Shown: positions 42,975 through 52,414 of the stretch, in pieces | Numbering within the stretch: position 1 is the stretch's first letter | Layout of the letters: each line of letters opens with the position of its first letter | Assembly: GCF_000827885.1 (NCBI RefSeq) | Contig: NZ_JTKH01000023.1 | Location: 186,001-250,000 of the forward strand | DNA: 64,000 nucleotides | From: Vibrio renipiscarius | Lineage (GTDB): Bacteria > Pseudomonadota > Gammaproteobacteria > Enterobacterales > Vibrionaceae | Reading direction: 5' to 3' | Made by a program: the position numbers and the translations under genes | The notes under the pieces: generated by a model | What the model was told of the DNA's origin: nothing | Seen by the model: the letters and a program-made list of their open reading frames with translations, nothing else | Databases searched by the model: none

Positions 42975-43856
42975 ATGAACTTGTCTCAATTACCAGCAAT
43001 CGCTGTTCTCTCAGATAACGTCACTATCGTTCAGCAAGGCGAAGTGAAAATCGTTCGTGTAATACACGAAAAGGCCGTAGCGGGTATTGCCCTACTGGGT
43101 GGTCACGTTGTGTCTTATCAACCGACTGGCCAAGAAGATCTTATCTGGATGAGCAAAGCCGCGATCTTTGATGGCGAGAAAGCACTGCGTGGTGGGATTC
43201 CGGTCTGTTGGCCTTGGTTTGGCCGAGTGGCGGCTCCTGCCCATGGTTTTGCCCGCAGCCAAGAGTGGGAATTGGTAGAGCACCGTGAAAATGAGCAAGG
43301 CGTGATCGTCGAATTGGCGCTATTCCCAAGCGAAGATACGCTTAGCATTTGGCCTCATTTATTTGATTTACGCTTAGTCATGGAAGTCGGTGACGAATTG
43401 AAAGTCACATTGAAAGTGCAAAACATTGACGATCATGCTTGGACATTCTCTAGCGCATTGCATACCTACTTGAACATCAGTGACATCGAACAAATGCAAG
43501 TCACTGGCATGGGCGCTGAGTATATTGATGGTTTACAAGAAGGTAAGATCTGTCAAGGCGGCGAAAACCTGATGCTAACAGCCGGTATCGATCGCGTTTA
43601 CACTCAGCCAGAAGCTGTGATCAAAGTCGAAGACCAAGTGCTAAACCGTACTTTGAATATCACCAATGCCGGTCACAATTCTGCTGTTCTCTGGAACCCG
43701 TGGATCGAAGTGGCGACAGATATGGCTGACATGGAAAATGATGGTTACAAAACCATGTTCTGTGTGGAGTCCACACTTCATGCACCAACCATCAACGATG
43801 GCGTAACCCTACAACCTAATGAAAATTACGAGCTAAGCACCATTATCTCTGCTTAA
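42975..43856 (+). CDS. yeaD: D-hexose-6-phosphate mutarotase
   Basis: Aldose-1-epimerase-like protein that interconverts anomers of hexose-6-phosphates. 293 residues from ATG 42975 (MNLSQLPAI), with CGAGGA seven bases upstream; the frame extends 14 codons further but without a site. Conserved GGHVVSYQP, ALRGGIPVCWPWFG, HGFARSQEWEL and the late MFCVESTLH with the catalytic Glu region. Position after gapA is conserved in E. coli. Confidence 0.94.
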   Translation: MNLSQLPAIAVLSDNVTIVQQGEVKIVRVIHEKAVAGIALLGGHVVSYQPTGQEDLIWMSKAAIFDGEKALRGGIPVCWPWFGRVAAPAHGFARSQEWELVEHRENEQGVIVELALFPSEDTLSIWPHLFDLRLVMEVGDELKVTLKVQNIDDHAWTFSSALHTYLNISDIEQMQVTGMGAEYIDGLQEGKICQGGENLMLTAGIDRVYTQPEAVIKVEDQVLNRTLNITNAGHNSAVLWNPWIEVATDMADMENDGYKTMFCVESTLHAPTINDGVTLQPNENYELSTIISA

Positions 43857-43883
43857 TCCTCCGTCAAAATTTTCTTGTTTTCC

Positions 43884-43914
43884 AAGCGCCCGCGTCACTG
43901 CGGGCGCTTTTGTT
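43884..43914 (+). terminator. Terminator of yeaD
   Basis: AAGCGCCCGC (43884-43893), GTCACT loop, GCGGGCGCTT (43900-43909), then T residues. Confidence 0.9.
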
Positions 43915-44005
43915 CTCTCGATAAGCAAATCCCTTTTGCCAAGGCTTTTTCCCGCGACGCTTTCTTGCTAGACTCTGCCGCCTAACTTCGTCTGTTGAGC
44001 TTACT

Positions 44006-44827
44006 ATGTCTTATCAATGTCCTCTTTGTCACCTACCGCTTGCTTTTGCCGAGCGAACGTACCGCTGCAGCAATAACCATGGGTTTGATCTTGCCAAAGA
44101 AGGCTATGTCAACCTGATGCCTGTCCAGCACAAACGTTCAAAAGATCCAGGCGACAATAAAGAGATGATGCAAGCACGCCGTCGTTTCTTGGAAAAAGAC
44201 TACTACCAACCGATGAAACAAGCTGTTGCACAACTGTGTGCGCAATATCTTGTCGAGACAGAGCATCAACTGCTTGATATCGGCTGTGGCGAAGGCTACT
44301 ACACCGATGAAGTGGCAAATTCGCTGCGAGCGCAATCGGAAGATTCCACTGTATTTGGTTTAGACATTTCAAAAGTGGCGATTCGCTTTGCAGCCAAACG
44401 CTACCCGAATTGTCAGTTTACGGTTGCTTCCAGTCACCGCCTGCCATTTGCCGATGCAAGCTTAAACGCCATTTTACGCATCTATGCGCCATGTAAAGCG
44501 GAAGAAATGTCACGCACCTTGGCAGACAATGGTGTGGTGATTACTGTCACTCCAGCCGGACGTCACCTTTACCAACTGCGTGAGCACATCTATCAAGAAA
44601 TTCGTCTACACAACGAAGAGCCTGAGCAACTAGAAGGCTTTACGTTGGAACATGAACAAAAACTCAATTACGTTATGACACTCGATCAAGGCGATGGGTT
44701 TGACCTTTTGCAAATGACGCCCTTTGCCTGGAAAGCGAGTGATGAATTGCGAGAGTTACTCAAAACCGCCACCAGCTTTGATTGTGAAGCGGACTTTATG
44801 ATTCGTATCTATCGTAAAAACGCATAA
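44006..44827 (+). CDS. rlmA: 23S rRNA (guanine(745)-N1)-methyltransferase
   Basis: Methylates N1 of G745 in 23S rRNA helix 35. 273 residues. An N-terminal zinc finger (CPLCHLPL ... YRCSNNHGFD) recognises RNA; GYVNLMPVQHKRSKDPGDN is a family signature; the SAM motif is LLDIGCGEGYYTDE. A late RIYAPCKAEEMSRTL matches the RlmA catalytic region. Single gene followed by a strong terminator. Type I (G745) by overall resemblance to E. coli RlmA. Confidence 0.95.
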   Translation: MSYQCPLCHLPLAFAERTYRCSNNHGFDLAKEGYVNLMPVQHKRSKDPGDNKEMMQARRRFLEKDYYQPMKQAVAQLCAQYLVETEHQLLDIGCGEGYYTDEVANSLRAQSEDSTVFGLDISKVAIRFAAKRYPNCQFTVASSHRLPFADASLNAILRIYAPCKAEEMSRTLADNGVVITVTPAGRHLYQLREHIYQEIRLHNEEPEQLEGFTLEHEQKLNYVMTLDQGDGFDLLQMTPFAWKASDELRELLKTATSFDCEADFMIRIYRKNA

Positions 44828-44855
44828 ACGGATACGGATCAATTGAATCGTAATT

Positions 44856-44896
44856 AAGCCCGATAACGCCCAACTGGCTGTTATCGGGCTTTTTTA
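44856..44896 (+). terminator. Terminator of rlmA
   Basis: AAGCCCGATAAC (44856-44867) pairs with GTTATCGGGCTT (44880-44891) around a 12-base loop, then T residues. Confidence 0.92.
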
Positions 44897-45145
44897 TATT
44901 GATTGCCACTTATCGACAATACCCCCCTTCATTCAATGTTCAAACACTCGCTACCGATCCATTCCCCCTCCAGAGGGTAAGGCGTGAGTAACGTCGTGAT
45001 GACCATCTCCTAAAGACATCTACATTGGCTTAATTATTGCTATAAATGATTTATTGGTTTAGATGTTTTATTAATTTCACGAATATTTTCCACAAGTTTT
45101 TTGAATTGCGGTCGATACAATATTCAGTCCCCATAGGAGAAATGT
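44897..45145. other. Non-coding stretch before the 118-aa gene
   Basis: About 250 bases with no recognisable gene, RNA or repeat. A good ribosome-binding site, AGGAG at 45135-45139, ends it. The segment 45045-45110 is A/T-rich and probably contains the promoter. Confidence 0.4.
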
Positions 45146-45502
45146 ATGACACCCGTTGGATTAGAGTCGGCCAGACTGACCACTATTCAGCAAGCAAAGC
45201 CTCAAGCCAAGCCCGCTGACGTTGCCACAAGTCTTAGCCCACTAAAGGCAGAAGCCAATAAGGTTACGCTGTCAGAAGAAGGCAAGGCGCTGCTTGCGGC
45301 ACTCCAAGAGATCGAAAAAGAGAGTGCTAAAATGCCTTCGGCTGAAAAATCCGTTGGAGACAAAGTGGAATCTTTCGCTCATGGTGCACTGGGTATGGAT
45401 CATCCAGACACGATAAAAGAGGAAGAGGATGACTCTTATTCTGCGGGGCAATTTGTGTCCGCAGCGGCAACAATTGGTGGTATTTTGCTGATGCTTGTTT
45501 AA
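45146..45502 (+). CDS. Small protein of unknown function with hydrophobic C-terminal tail
   Basis: 118 residues, not recognised. AGGAG six bases upstream of the ATG supports translation. The N-terminal 45 residues are Ala/Lys/Pro-rich and look disordered; VTLSEEGKALLAALQEIEKES (about 39-59) is probably an amphipathic helix; EEEDDS is acidic; and the last 20 residues end in ATIGGILLMLV, possibly a membrane tail anchor. No signal peptide. No operon partners: BCCT begins 128 bases downstream and has its own leader. Confidence 0.6.
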   Translation: MTPVGLESARLTTIQQAKPQAKPADVATSLSPLKAEANKVTLSEEGKALLAALQEIEKESAKMPSAEKSVGDKVESFAHGALGMDHPDTIKEEEDDSYSAGQFVSAAATIGGILLMLV

Positions 45503-45629
45503 GTTAAAAACAAGCATTTTACACAACCATTACATTTACTTATCCTTACGAATACATTTGCAATTTGTCATAGAAAAGAATAGACCGACATAATGAACTT
45601 CGTCATAGCCTTTATGGATGAAGCTAACT

Positions 45630-47516
45630 ATGAAAAATGACTTTTCTTTGATCGACAAACCCACCTTTTTTGGTGCCATCGCACTGCTATTAATGATCGT
45701 CGTTCCTCTGATTCTATTCCCTGAGCAAGGGGCCGACTGGATCGCAATCGCAAAAACCTTTATGACCGATAAGCTCGGTTTCCTCTACCTCGCCTTGGGC
45801 ATCAGTGCCTTGTTCTTTATGATTTACGTCATTTTTAGTGATATGGGGCAAATCAAACTTGGCGACGCAGATGAAAAACCCGAGTTCTCCACCATGTCTT
45901 GGGCCGCTATGCTTTTTTGTGGTGGTATTGGCGCAAGCATCCTGTATTGGGGATGTATTGAATGGGCTTACTATTACCAAGCGCCCCCTTTCCAATTAGA
46001 ACCAGGTAGTGAAGAAGCGGTTCGCTGGGCGGCCACTTATGGCATTTTCCACTGGGGACCGATTGCATGGGCGATCTATATGATCCCAGCACTGCCAATC
46101 GCCTATTTCTTCTATGTCCGCAAGCAACCCGTTCTCAAAGTATCAAGCGCATTAATGCCTGTTCTTGGGGAAGAACGCAGTAAAGGGACTGTGGGGAAAA
46201 TTGTGGATGTGCTATTTATCTTCGGTCTTCTTGGCGGCGCGGCCACCAGCTTGGGTCTTGCTGCACCGCTCATTGGTGAAGGGCTGCATTACTTATTTGG
46301 CTTGCCTAAAAACACCTTTAGCCAAGTCTTAGTACTTCTCGTGTGTACGGCTATCTTTGCCTATTCGTCCTACGCGGGCTTAGAAAAAGGCATTAAATTC
46401 TTAAGTAACGTCAATTTTTGGGGTGCTATGGGACTGTTAGCATTCGTTCTATTTGCCGGGCCAACCATTTTTATGCTGGAAACGGGGCTCGATTCAATCG
46501 GACGAATGCTGTCTAACTTCTTTATGATGGCAACATGGGCAGAACCATTTGGTGGCTACGGCTCATTTGAGGATACTCATTTCCCACAAGATTGGACCAT
46601 CTTCTACTGGGCATGGTGGTTAGTCTTTGCGCCGAGCATGGGGCTTTTTGTTGCACGCATTTCACGTGGCCGTACCATTAAAGAAATGGTCTCAGGTGCT
46701 ATTTTCTTCGGTTCATTGGGCTGTTTTCTTTTCTTCATGATTCTGGGTAACTACGGTTTATCACTGCAATTATCAGGTGAGCTTGATGTGGTTGGCATTC
46801 TCAATACTGAAGGGGCAACCAAAGCGATTTTCTCGATGCTAGAAATGCTACCAATGGGTACCGCCGTTATTGCCGTCTTTACCGTGTTATGTATTATTTT
46901 TACAGCGACGACTTTCGACTCGATCTCTTACATCCTAGCCTCTGTGGTGCAAAACAATGTGACGGAAGAGCCAATGCGTTGGAACCGTATGTTCTGGGCA
47001 TTTACCCTCTCCTTCCTACCAACGGTATTGATGTTTATGGGTGGCTTAAGCACCTTACAAACTGCCGCGATTGTTGGCGGTTTACCGCTGCTGGGAATTT
47101 CCGTTATGTTGATGATCTCGGCAGTACGTGCGACCTCACTCGATCTTCGCCATCAAGACGACTATGTAGAGTCCACCATCAATATTGAGGAGTTACCTGA
47201 CGTAGACCCATGGTCAACCGAAGGGATGGCGCTAGCACGTTTCGAGAAAGCCCGTGATACCGCGCAGGAAGCGGCTGAGGCCGAGCGTCTAGCCATGAAT
47301 GAACTGGCGCATGTACGTAAACAAATTCGTGCTTTTGCACTGGAGCATAGCTTAGATGAAAACTACGCTGATCATAATTTGCCACAAGAACTGCAAGATG
47401 CGTTACAACACGCCCTTGATAACATAGCCAAAGCAAAAGAGTATAAACAACAAGCTTCCGAGCTTTCACAACAAGCAAGAATGGATTTCGACAACGTCAT
47501 TCCAAATCCATCCTAA
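45630..47516 (+). CDS. BCCT-family betaine/carnitine/choline-type transporter
   Basis: 628 residues from ATG 45630; an ATG four codons earlier (45618) is in frame, and neither has a strong ribosome-binding site. Twelve membrane helices are predicted from the hydrophobic segments. The family signature WTIFYWAWWLVFAPSMGLF followed by ARISRGRTIKE is clear. The helix-3 segment reads CGGIGASILYWG rather than the GMGIG seen in Na-coupled BetP, so coupling and substrate are uncertain. The C-terminal 90 residues are Ala/Glu-rich and probably coiled coil, in the cytosol. Likely osmolyte import. Confidence 0.88.
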   Translation: MKNDFSLIDKPTFFGAIALLLMIVVPLILFPEQGADWIAIAKTFMTDKLGFLYLALGISALFFMIYVIFSDMGQIKLGDADEKPEFSTMSWAAMLFCGGIGASILYWGCIEWAYYYQAPPFQLEPGSEEAVRWAATYGIFHWGPIAWAIYMIPALPIAYFFYVRKQPVLKVSSALMPVLGEERSKGTVGKIVDVLFIFGLLGGAATSLGLAAPLIGEGLHYLFGLPKNTFSQVLVLLVCTAIFAYSSYAGLEKGIKFLSNVNFWGAMGLLAFVLFAGPTIFMLETGLDSIGRMLSNFFMMATWAEPFGGYGSFEDTHFPQDWTIFYWAWWLVFAPSMGLFVARISRGRTIKEMVSGAIFFGSLGCFLFFMILGNYGLSLQLSGELDVVGILNTEGATKAIFSMLEMLPMGTAVIAVFTVLCIIFTATTFDSISYILASVVQNNVTEEPMRWNRMFWAFTLSFLPTVLMFMGGLSTLQTAAIVGGLPLLGISVMLMISAVRATSLDLRHQDDYVESTINIEELPDVDPWSTEGMALARFEKARDTAQEAAEAERLAMNELAHVRKQIRAFALEHSLDENYADHNLPQELQDALQHALDNIAKAKEYKQQASELSQQARMDFDNVIPNPS

Positions 47517-47537
47517 GCCGTGTCATATCTTCAAATG

Positions 47538-47562
47538 AAAGCCCACTCTGTGGGCTTTTTTA
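47538..47562 (+). terminator. Terminator of the BCCT gene
   Basis: AAAGCCCAC (47538-47546), TCT loop, GTGGGCTTT, then T residues. Confidence 0.9.
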
Positions 47563-47785
47563 CATCAGCCACCGTCCTCTTCATTTAATCATTCCCAGGA
47601 AATTCAAACCCGATTAATCAGGTGACTCTTCGGCAAGGCAACGCATTGGCACACCCAATGTCATTAGACCAAAATCAAAGTTGGAATATGAATCATTGAT
47701 GACAATTTTGTGCCGCAACAAAACTGACATCTAAGCATGATTAAGTAAGTTCGTCTTAAAAGAGTATCTTTTCACAGGAATTAGA

Positions 47786-49375
47786 ATGAAATACCGACTC
47801 ACACCTACAATGAACGCCGTCGCCACCGCGATGATTGCAAGCACCCTTTCTTTCGGCGCCGCGTCGGCTGAAATAAAAAATGTCATTCTCATGATCGGCG
47901 ATGGTATGGGCCCGCAACAAGTTGGCTTATTAGAAACCTACGCCAATCAAGCACCACATTCGATTTATAAAGGTCAAAAAACAGCGCTCTATAATCTGGC
48001 CGACGAAGGGGTCATTGGCTCTTCTCTGACGCATCCAGAAGATGCCATCGTGGTTGATTCCGCTTGCTCAGCCACCATGCTAGCCACCGGACAATACACC
48101 GCGTCTGAGGTAATTGGTGTTGATTCTCAAGGCAATCACGTTGAAACCGTATTAGAAAAAGCGAAAAAGCAAGGTAAGGCGACGGGATTGGTTTCAGATA
48201 CTCGCCTCACCCACGCAACGCCAGCCGCCTTTGCCGCGCATCAACCGCACCGCTCACTAGAAAATGATATTGCGGTAGATATGCTCGCCAACAATGTCGA
48301 TGTGATGCTCTCTGGTGGCCTTCGTCACTGGGTTCCTAAGTCAACCAACGATAAAGGCAGCACCTACCAAGCACTCGAAAAACTGACTCAAGGTGATGTC
48401 TACCTAAAATCAAAACGAAAAGATGAGCGAAACTTACTGCAAGAAGCAAGTGACAGTGGCTACTCATTGGCGTTCAACCGCCAAATGCTCGAGCAAGCGC
48501 AAGGCGACAAGTTGCTTGGCTTATTCGCCTACTCAGGGATGAATGACGGCATCGCTTACCACAACAGTAAGAATGATCCCAAACGCACCCAGCCATCATT
48601 GGCAGAAATGACCACCAAAGCGATCGATATTCTCTCCAAAGATGAAGATGGGTTCTTTTTGATGGTAGAAGGAGGACAAATTGACTGGGCAGGACACAGC
48701 AACGATGCAGGTACCATGCTGCATGAAATGATCAAATTTGATGAAGCCGTTGATTCCGTTTATCAGTGGGCAAAAGATCGTGATGACACCATTATCATTG
48801 TGACTGCAGACCATGAAACGGGCTCATTTGGTTTTAGCTACTCATCAAGCGATTTACCAAAACCACAAAAGCGCAGCGGCAAAGCCTTCGAGCAACGAGA
48901 CTATGCGCCAAACTTCAACTTTGGCCAATTCTCCATCCTTGATGGACTCTACAACCAGAAAATGAGTTATTACGGTATGATAAGCCGTTTCCAAGAATTG
49001 GATAAAGCGCAGCAAACGCCAGAAAGACTCGCGAAAATCGTCAATGAAAATAGCGACTTTCCCATCACCGCAGAGCAAGCCGAGCGTGTATTACAAAGCA
49101 AGCCAAATCCATACCGCTTAGCGAGCCACAAATACTTGGCAGAGAAGGACGTTCCGGCCATTAATGATTTCGATGCATTCTTCCCATACAACGACCGCGG
49201 TAACCTGCTAGCAAGGGAACAAGCAACGGCACAAAATACCGTTTGGGGCACAGGTACTCACACTCACACGCCAGTCAACGTATTTGCATGGGGGCCGGCA
49301 GAAAAGATCTTACCCGTCTCGAAAATCATGCATCACTCGGAATTGGGCGATTACCTGATGACACAAGTTAAGTAA
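47786..49375 (+). CDS. Alkaline phosphatase (secreted, VAP-like)
   Basis: 529 residues with a Sec signal peptide ending at about ASA in TLSFGAASA (near residue 28). The alkaline phosphatase core is complete: first metal ligand Asp39 in MIGDGMG, nucleophile Ser92 in VVDSACSATML, VEGGQIDWAGH, and VTADHETGS. It has large insertions (for example 375-420) and a C-terminal THTHTPVNVFAWGP. It resembles cold-active Vibrio alkaline phosphatase more than E. coli PhoA. Periplasmic or extracellular phosphate release. CAGGAA precedes the ATG; no convincing Pho box was found. Confidence 0.92.
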   Translation: MKYRLTPTMNAVATAMIASTLSFGAASAEIKNVILMIGDGMGPQQVGLLETYANQAPHSIYKGQKTALYNLADEGVIGSSLTHPEDAIVVDSACSATMLATGQYTASEVIGVDSQGNHVETVLEKAKKQGKATGLVSDTRLTHATPAAFAAHQPHRSLENDIAVDMLANNVDVMLSGGLRHWVPKSTNDKGSTYQALEKLTQGDVYLKSKRKDERNLLQEASDSGYSLAFNRQMLEQAQGDKLLGLFAYSGMNDGIAYHNSKNDPKRTQPSLAEMTTKAIDILSKDEDGFFLMVEGGQIDWAGHSNDAGTMLHEMIKFDEAVDSVYQWAKDRDDTIIIVTADHETGSFGFSYSSSDLPKPQKRSGKAFEQRDYAPNFNFGQFSILDGLYNQKMSYYGMISRFQELDKAQQTPERLAKIVNENSDFPITAEQAERVLQSKPNPYRLASHKYLAEKDVPAINDFDAFFPYNDRGNLLAREQATAQNTVWGTGTHTHTPVNVFAWGPAEKILPVSKIMHHSELGDYLMTQVK

Positions 49376-49400
49376 TTCATCGAACAAAAGACGATAATGA

Positions 49401-49436
49401 AAAAGCGCCTCTGATGCCTGATCAGGGCGCTTTTGT
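49401..49436. terminator. Terminator between alkaline phosphatase and MscS-like gene
   Basis: AAAAGCGCC (49401-49409) pairs with GGCGCTTTT (49426-49434), with an inner CTGAT / ATCAG pair. Confidence 0.85.
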
Positions 49437-49448
49437 TATCAAACTCTC

Positions 49449-51104
49449 TTAGGCGTCTTTCTTCTCCACCATGTGCAAATGCACATCTTGTTGTGGGAAA
49501 GGAATCGACAACCCTTCACGATCAAAACGTAATTTGACCTCTTTCGTGACATCCCAATACACATCCCAGTAATCTTCTGTTTTGACCCAAGGACGAACAA
49601 TAAAATCGATTGATGACGTGTTAAGGGTATGTACTTTTATCATTGGCTCAGGTGTACGCAACACCATTGGATGTGAAACGATAATATCTTCAAGAACCGA
49701 TTCAGCCAGCAGTAAATCATCGCTATAGCCGATACCGAATACCATATCAACTCGGCGGATACGTTCATGCGTCACGTTCTTGATAACATCGCCCCAAATT
49801 TTACTGTTCGGCACAATGATGATCTGATTATCAAAGGTACGAATCGTGGTATTCACCAAGCTCATATGACTCACCTTGCCATCAACCCCACCGGCATAAA
49901 CAAAATCCCCGACATCAAAGGGGCGGTAAATCAACAGCATCATGCCTGCGGCAAAGTTAGACAGCGTATCTTGCAAAGCAAAACCGATAATGACCCCAGC
50001 AATACCGAAACCAGTTAGAATGGGGGCTAAATTGAGGCCGATTTGAGAAAGGCCGACCATAATACCGATAACCCAAACCGCTTTACCTGACATAGAGACA
50101 AAGAAGTCTTGCATCAACTGTGACATTTTTAAGTTTTTAGATGAGACCGTTCTCGTCACTAATTTACGTGCAACGCCCGCCAGTCCCTTCGCAATCAGCA
50201 AAATAAAAGCAAAGACCATCAACTGGAACAGGTGCTGTGGCGCATTATCCACAATCCAATCAAAGGCATTGCGCGACCATGTTGTAATAATGGCCAAAAT
50301 CACCTGAGTATTCAGCAAGTCATGGGTAATGTTGCCTGTCACCTCAAAGGCCAAGCGCTTGTATTCTGAGGTGGATAAGCCGAGATGATCACCAATCGTA
50401 ATCAAATCACGCATGCTGTTCGTCGCGATATCTAACCGCTGTTTAATGATCAATTGATTGAGTTGAATCGAGGCTTTTTCAGATTCTGGGCTCGTGGCCA
50501 ATTGTGTCGTGGTAAATTCAAGCTGTTGGTTAAAATACTCCACCGATGCAGACAGCAAACGCAGGCGTATATTGGTGGATTCACGCAGCGCTTCCTCTAG
50601 CTTTTCGTCCGGTTTATCCAGCTTTTTTAGCCAAGTAACATTTTGCCAATTGGATTGATAAATCGAATCTAAATATTGCTGAAGTTCGCGATAATGATTC
50701 AGTAGCGCAAGTTTATCTTCTGGCTTGGCGCTATCAATTTGTAGGCTGAGCTCTTTGATCTTGGCATCTAGATACTCTGTCGCGCCACTGGCATAGCGTT
50801 TTTGAATCGAGATCTGCTTTAACAATGCCGCTTCGGTTAATCCTCCGTGACTGACAGCAGAAGCGAGCTTCGTTCTGAGTTCTTCATTTTTTTGAAAGAG
50901 CTGTAACTGAATCGCATCGCGTTCATCACCGGTGGATGACGCTAAGCTCTGTGAAAGGTCGACAATATCTTGATTAATCGATTGAATCGCCAGCTCTGTT
51001 TTCGACAACTGAGGCGCATCGGTTGCTTGCTCAGCAAAGGCCGACAAAGAAAAAAAACTGATAACTAGAGTAAGAAAAAAAGGCTTACTAAAAATGAACG
51101 ACAT
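49449..51104 (-). CDS. MscS-family mechanosensitive channel with periplasmic domain
   Basis: 551 residues. A Sec signal peptide (to about SAFA in FSLSAFAEQ) is followed by about 230 mostly helical, coiled-coil residues in the periplasm, membrane helices, then the MscS pore region GIAGVIIGFALQDTLSNFAAG and the beta domain DVGDFVYAGGVDGKVSHMSL, TTIRTFDNQIIIVPNSKI. It is larger than E. coli MscS (286) and resembles the multidomain members. Protects against hypo-osmotic shock by family role. GAGG is five bases before the ATG. Confidence 0.9.
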   Translation of the reverse strand: MSFIFSKPFFLTLVISFFSLSAFAEQATDAPQLSKTELAIQSINQDIVDLSQSLASSTGDERDAIQLQLFQKNEELRTKLASAVSHGGLTEAALLKQISIQKRYASGATEYLDAKIKELSLQIDSAKPEDKLALLNHYRELQQYLDSIYQSNWQNVTWLKKLDKPDEKLEEALRESTNIRLRLLSASVEYFNQQLEFTTTQLATSPESEKASIQLNQLIIKQRLDIATNSMRDLITIGDHLGLSTSEYKRLAFEVTGNITHDLLNTQVILAIITTWSRNAFDWIVDNAPQHLFQLMVFAFILLIAKGLAGVARKLVTRTVSSKNLKMSQLMQDFFVSMSGKAVWVIGIMVGLSQIGLNLAPILTGFGIAGVIIGFALQDTLSNFAAGMMLLIYRPFDVGDFVYAGGVDGKVSHMSLVNTTIRTFDNQIIIVPNSKIWGDVIKNVTHERIRRVDMVFGIGYSDDLLLAESVLEDIIVSHPMVLRTPEPMIKVHTLNTSSIDFIVRPWVKTEDYWDVYWDVTKEVKLRFDREGLSIPFPQQDVHLHMVEKKDA

Positions 51105-51271
51105 ACCTACCTCACTGACTAAAGCTAGCTAGTATAAGCCTAGCGGAATCCCTTCATACCGTATCAATCTACGGTTAAACGTAAGTGTAGTTGGGATGTT
51201 AAATCAGAACAGTGACTAAAGAATAAAAACCGCGCACCAGTCGAAAAACTCACCATGTAAACCAGAAAGAA

Positions 51272-51299
51272 AAAAGGCTTACCGAAGTAAGCCTTTTCA
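51272..51299. terminator. Terminator downstream of ycgN
   Basis: AAAAGGCTTAC (51272-51282), CGAA loop, GTAAGCCTTTT (51287-51297), preceded by an A run that forms the minus-strand U tract. Confidence 0.85.
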
Positions 51300-51357
51300 A
51301 TCAAAAACGATGTGAGTGTTCACGCCACATATTTAATGGCTCGTGCTGAGAGCACCG

Positions 51358-51810
51358 TTACACTTTTTTTGCGGCCCAATCTGGCAAGTTTTGAATATGG
51401 TTTTGCCAGTCAACGACTTCAATCTCGTACACCACTTTGTTACGCACGCTTGCACCCGCTTTATGCATCGCCGCTTTTGAACCCGTAATCAAAGGGTGCC
51501 ACTCTGGCAGAGGCTCGTTACGCGCCAATAAACGATATGCACACGTATGCGGTAACCACTCAAAGTCTTCAATATCGTCACGCGTTAGCTTGGTGCAGTC
51601 TTCATCTGAAGTGAAGCGATTCGCGTAATCTTTGCATGAACAGGTTTTTGTATTTAACCAACTACACGCCACGTTGGTGTAGTAGATTTCATCGGTATCT
51701 TCATCCATGAGTTTATGTAGACAACATTTACCGCAACCATCACAGAGTGCTTCCCACTCTTGATCGCTCATTTGTTCTAGTTTTTTAGTTTCCCAAAATT
51801 GTTCGCTCAT
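51358..51810 (-). CDS. ycgN: YcgN-family (UPF0260) Cys-cluster protein
   Basis: 150 residues with the UPF0260 signature: [12 protein letters not shown] at residues 23-34, [21 protein letters not shown], and [11 protein letters not shown]. The Cys pattern suggests metal (zinc or iron) binding; no enzymatic role is established. Typical length for the family. Single gene on the minus strand, with a terminator at 51272-51299. The ATG at 51810 matches family N-termini. Confidence 0.93.
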   Translation of the reverse strand: MSEQFWETKKLEQMSDQEWEALCDGCGKCCLHKLMDEDTDEIYYTNVACSWLNTKTCSCKDYANRFTSDEDCTKLTRDDIEDFEWLPHTCAYRLLARNEPLPEWHPLITGSKAAMHKAGASVRNKVVYEIEVVDWQNHIQNLPDWAAKKV

Positions 51811-52000
51811 AGACTCATACTTCGATTCAAAACAGGGGGCGATTTATACCGCTCTCATCCAATAAGTGCAAGTCCTCAACCAAAATAACCACTTTACGCA
51901 AGCTGTTCTATTCTTAATAGACTCAAGTCACCTCGAAATGGCCGATGCAGCGAGAATGACTTGGGTATAGATCAAATACACATTAATTGAAGGAGCAAAC

Positions 52001-52252
52001 ATGGGTATTCTTTCGTGGATCATTCTTGGTCTAATCGCTGGCGCACTGGCAAAATGGTTAATGCCGGGCAATGATGGCGGCGGTTGGATTGCAACGATGG
52101 TGTTGGGGATCGCTGGCGCATTTGTCGGAGGCTTCCTTGGTAGCTTCATGGGTTTTGGCGGGGCCGACGGCATCAACATCGGCAGTATTGTTACCGCAAC
52201 CGTTGGGGCATTCGTTCTACTGTTTGTTTACAATCGTTTTTTACGAGGCTAA
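52001..52252 (+). CDS. GlsB/YeaQ/YmgE family stress membrane protein
   Basis: 83 residues, three hydrophobic helices (GILSWIILGLIAGALAKWLMP, a Gly-rich middle one GWIATMVLGIAGAFVGGFLG, and a C-terminal one). This is the 'transglycosylase-associated' family, small inner-membrane proteins induced by stress in E. coli. Full length. AGGAG precedes the ATG. Single gene, followed by a GC-rich terminator. Function beyond stress association unknown. Confidence 0.92.
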   Translation: MGILSWIILGLIAGALAKWLMPGNDGGGWIATMVLGIAGAFVGGFLGSFMGFGGADGINIGSIVTATVGAFVLLFVYNRFLRG

Positions 52253-52280
52253 GACCTCGCAACACCACGGTGAATGATTG

Positions 52281-52302
52281 GCCCCTTCGTTGGGGCTTTT
52301 TG
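52281..52302 (+). terminator. Terminator of the GlsB/YmgE gene
   Basis: GCCCC (52281-52285), TTCGTT loop, GGGGC (52292-52296), then T-rich sequence. Confidence 0.8.
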
Positions 52303-52414
52303 TTTTTTATCGCTTAGGGCTCATCGTCTATAGATAAAGTGTACTGGTATCAACGGCGACAATCCTCTAGAATCGCCCCTCTTAAATTTCTCAACCCCGT
52401 TTAAAGGTACACGC

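Noticed and set aside
47600-47785. Pho box ahead of the alkaline phosphatase gene
   Set aside because: Only single TGTCAT-like half-sites (for example in AATGTCATTAG, and CTGACAT near 47724); no tandem 11-bp-spaced pair could be made to fit.
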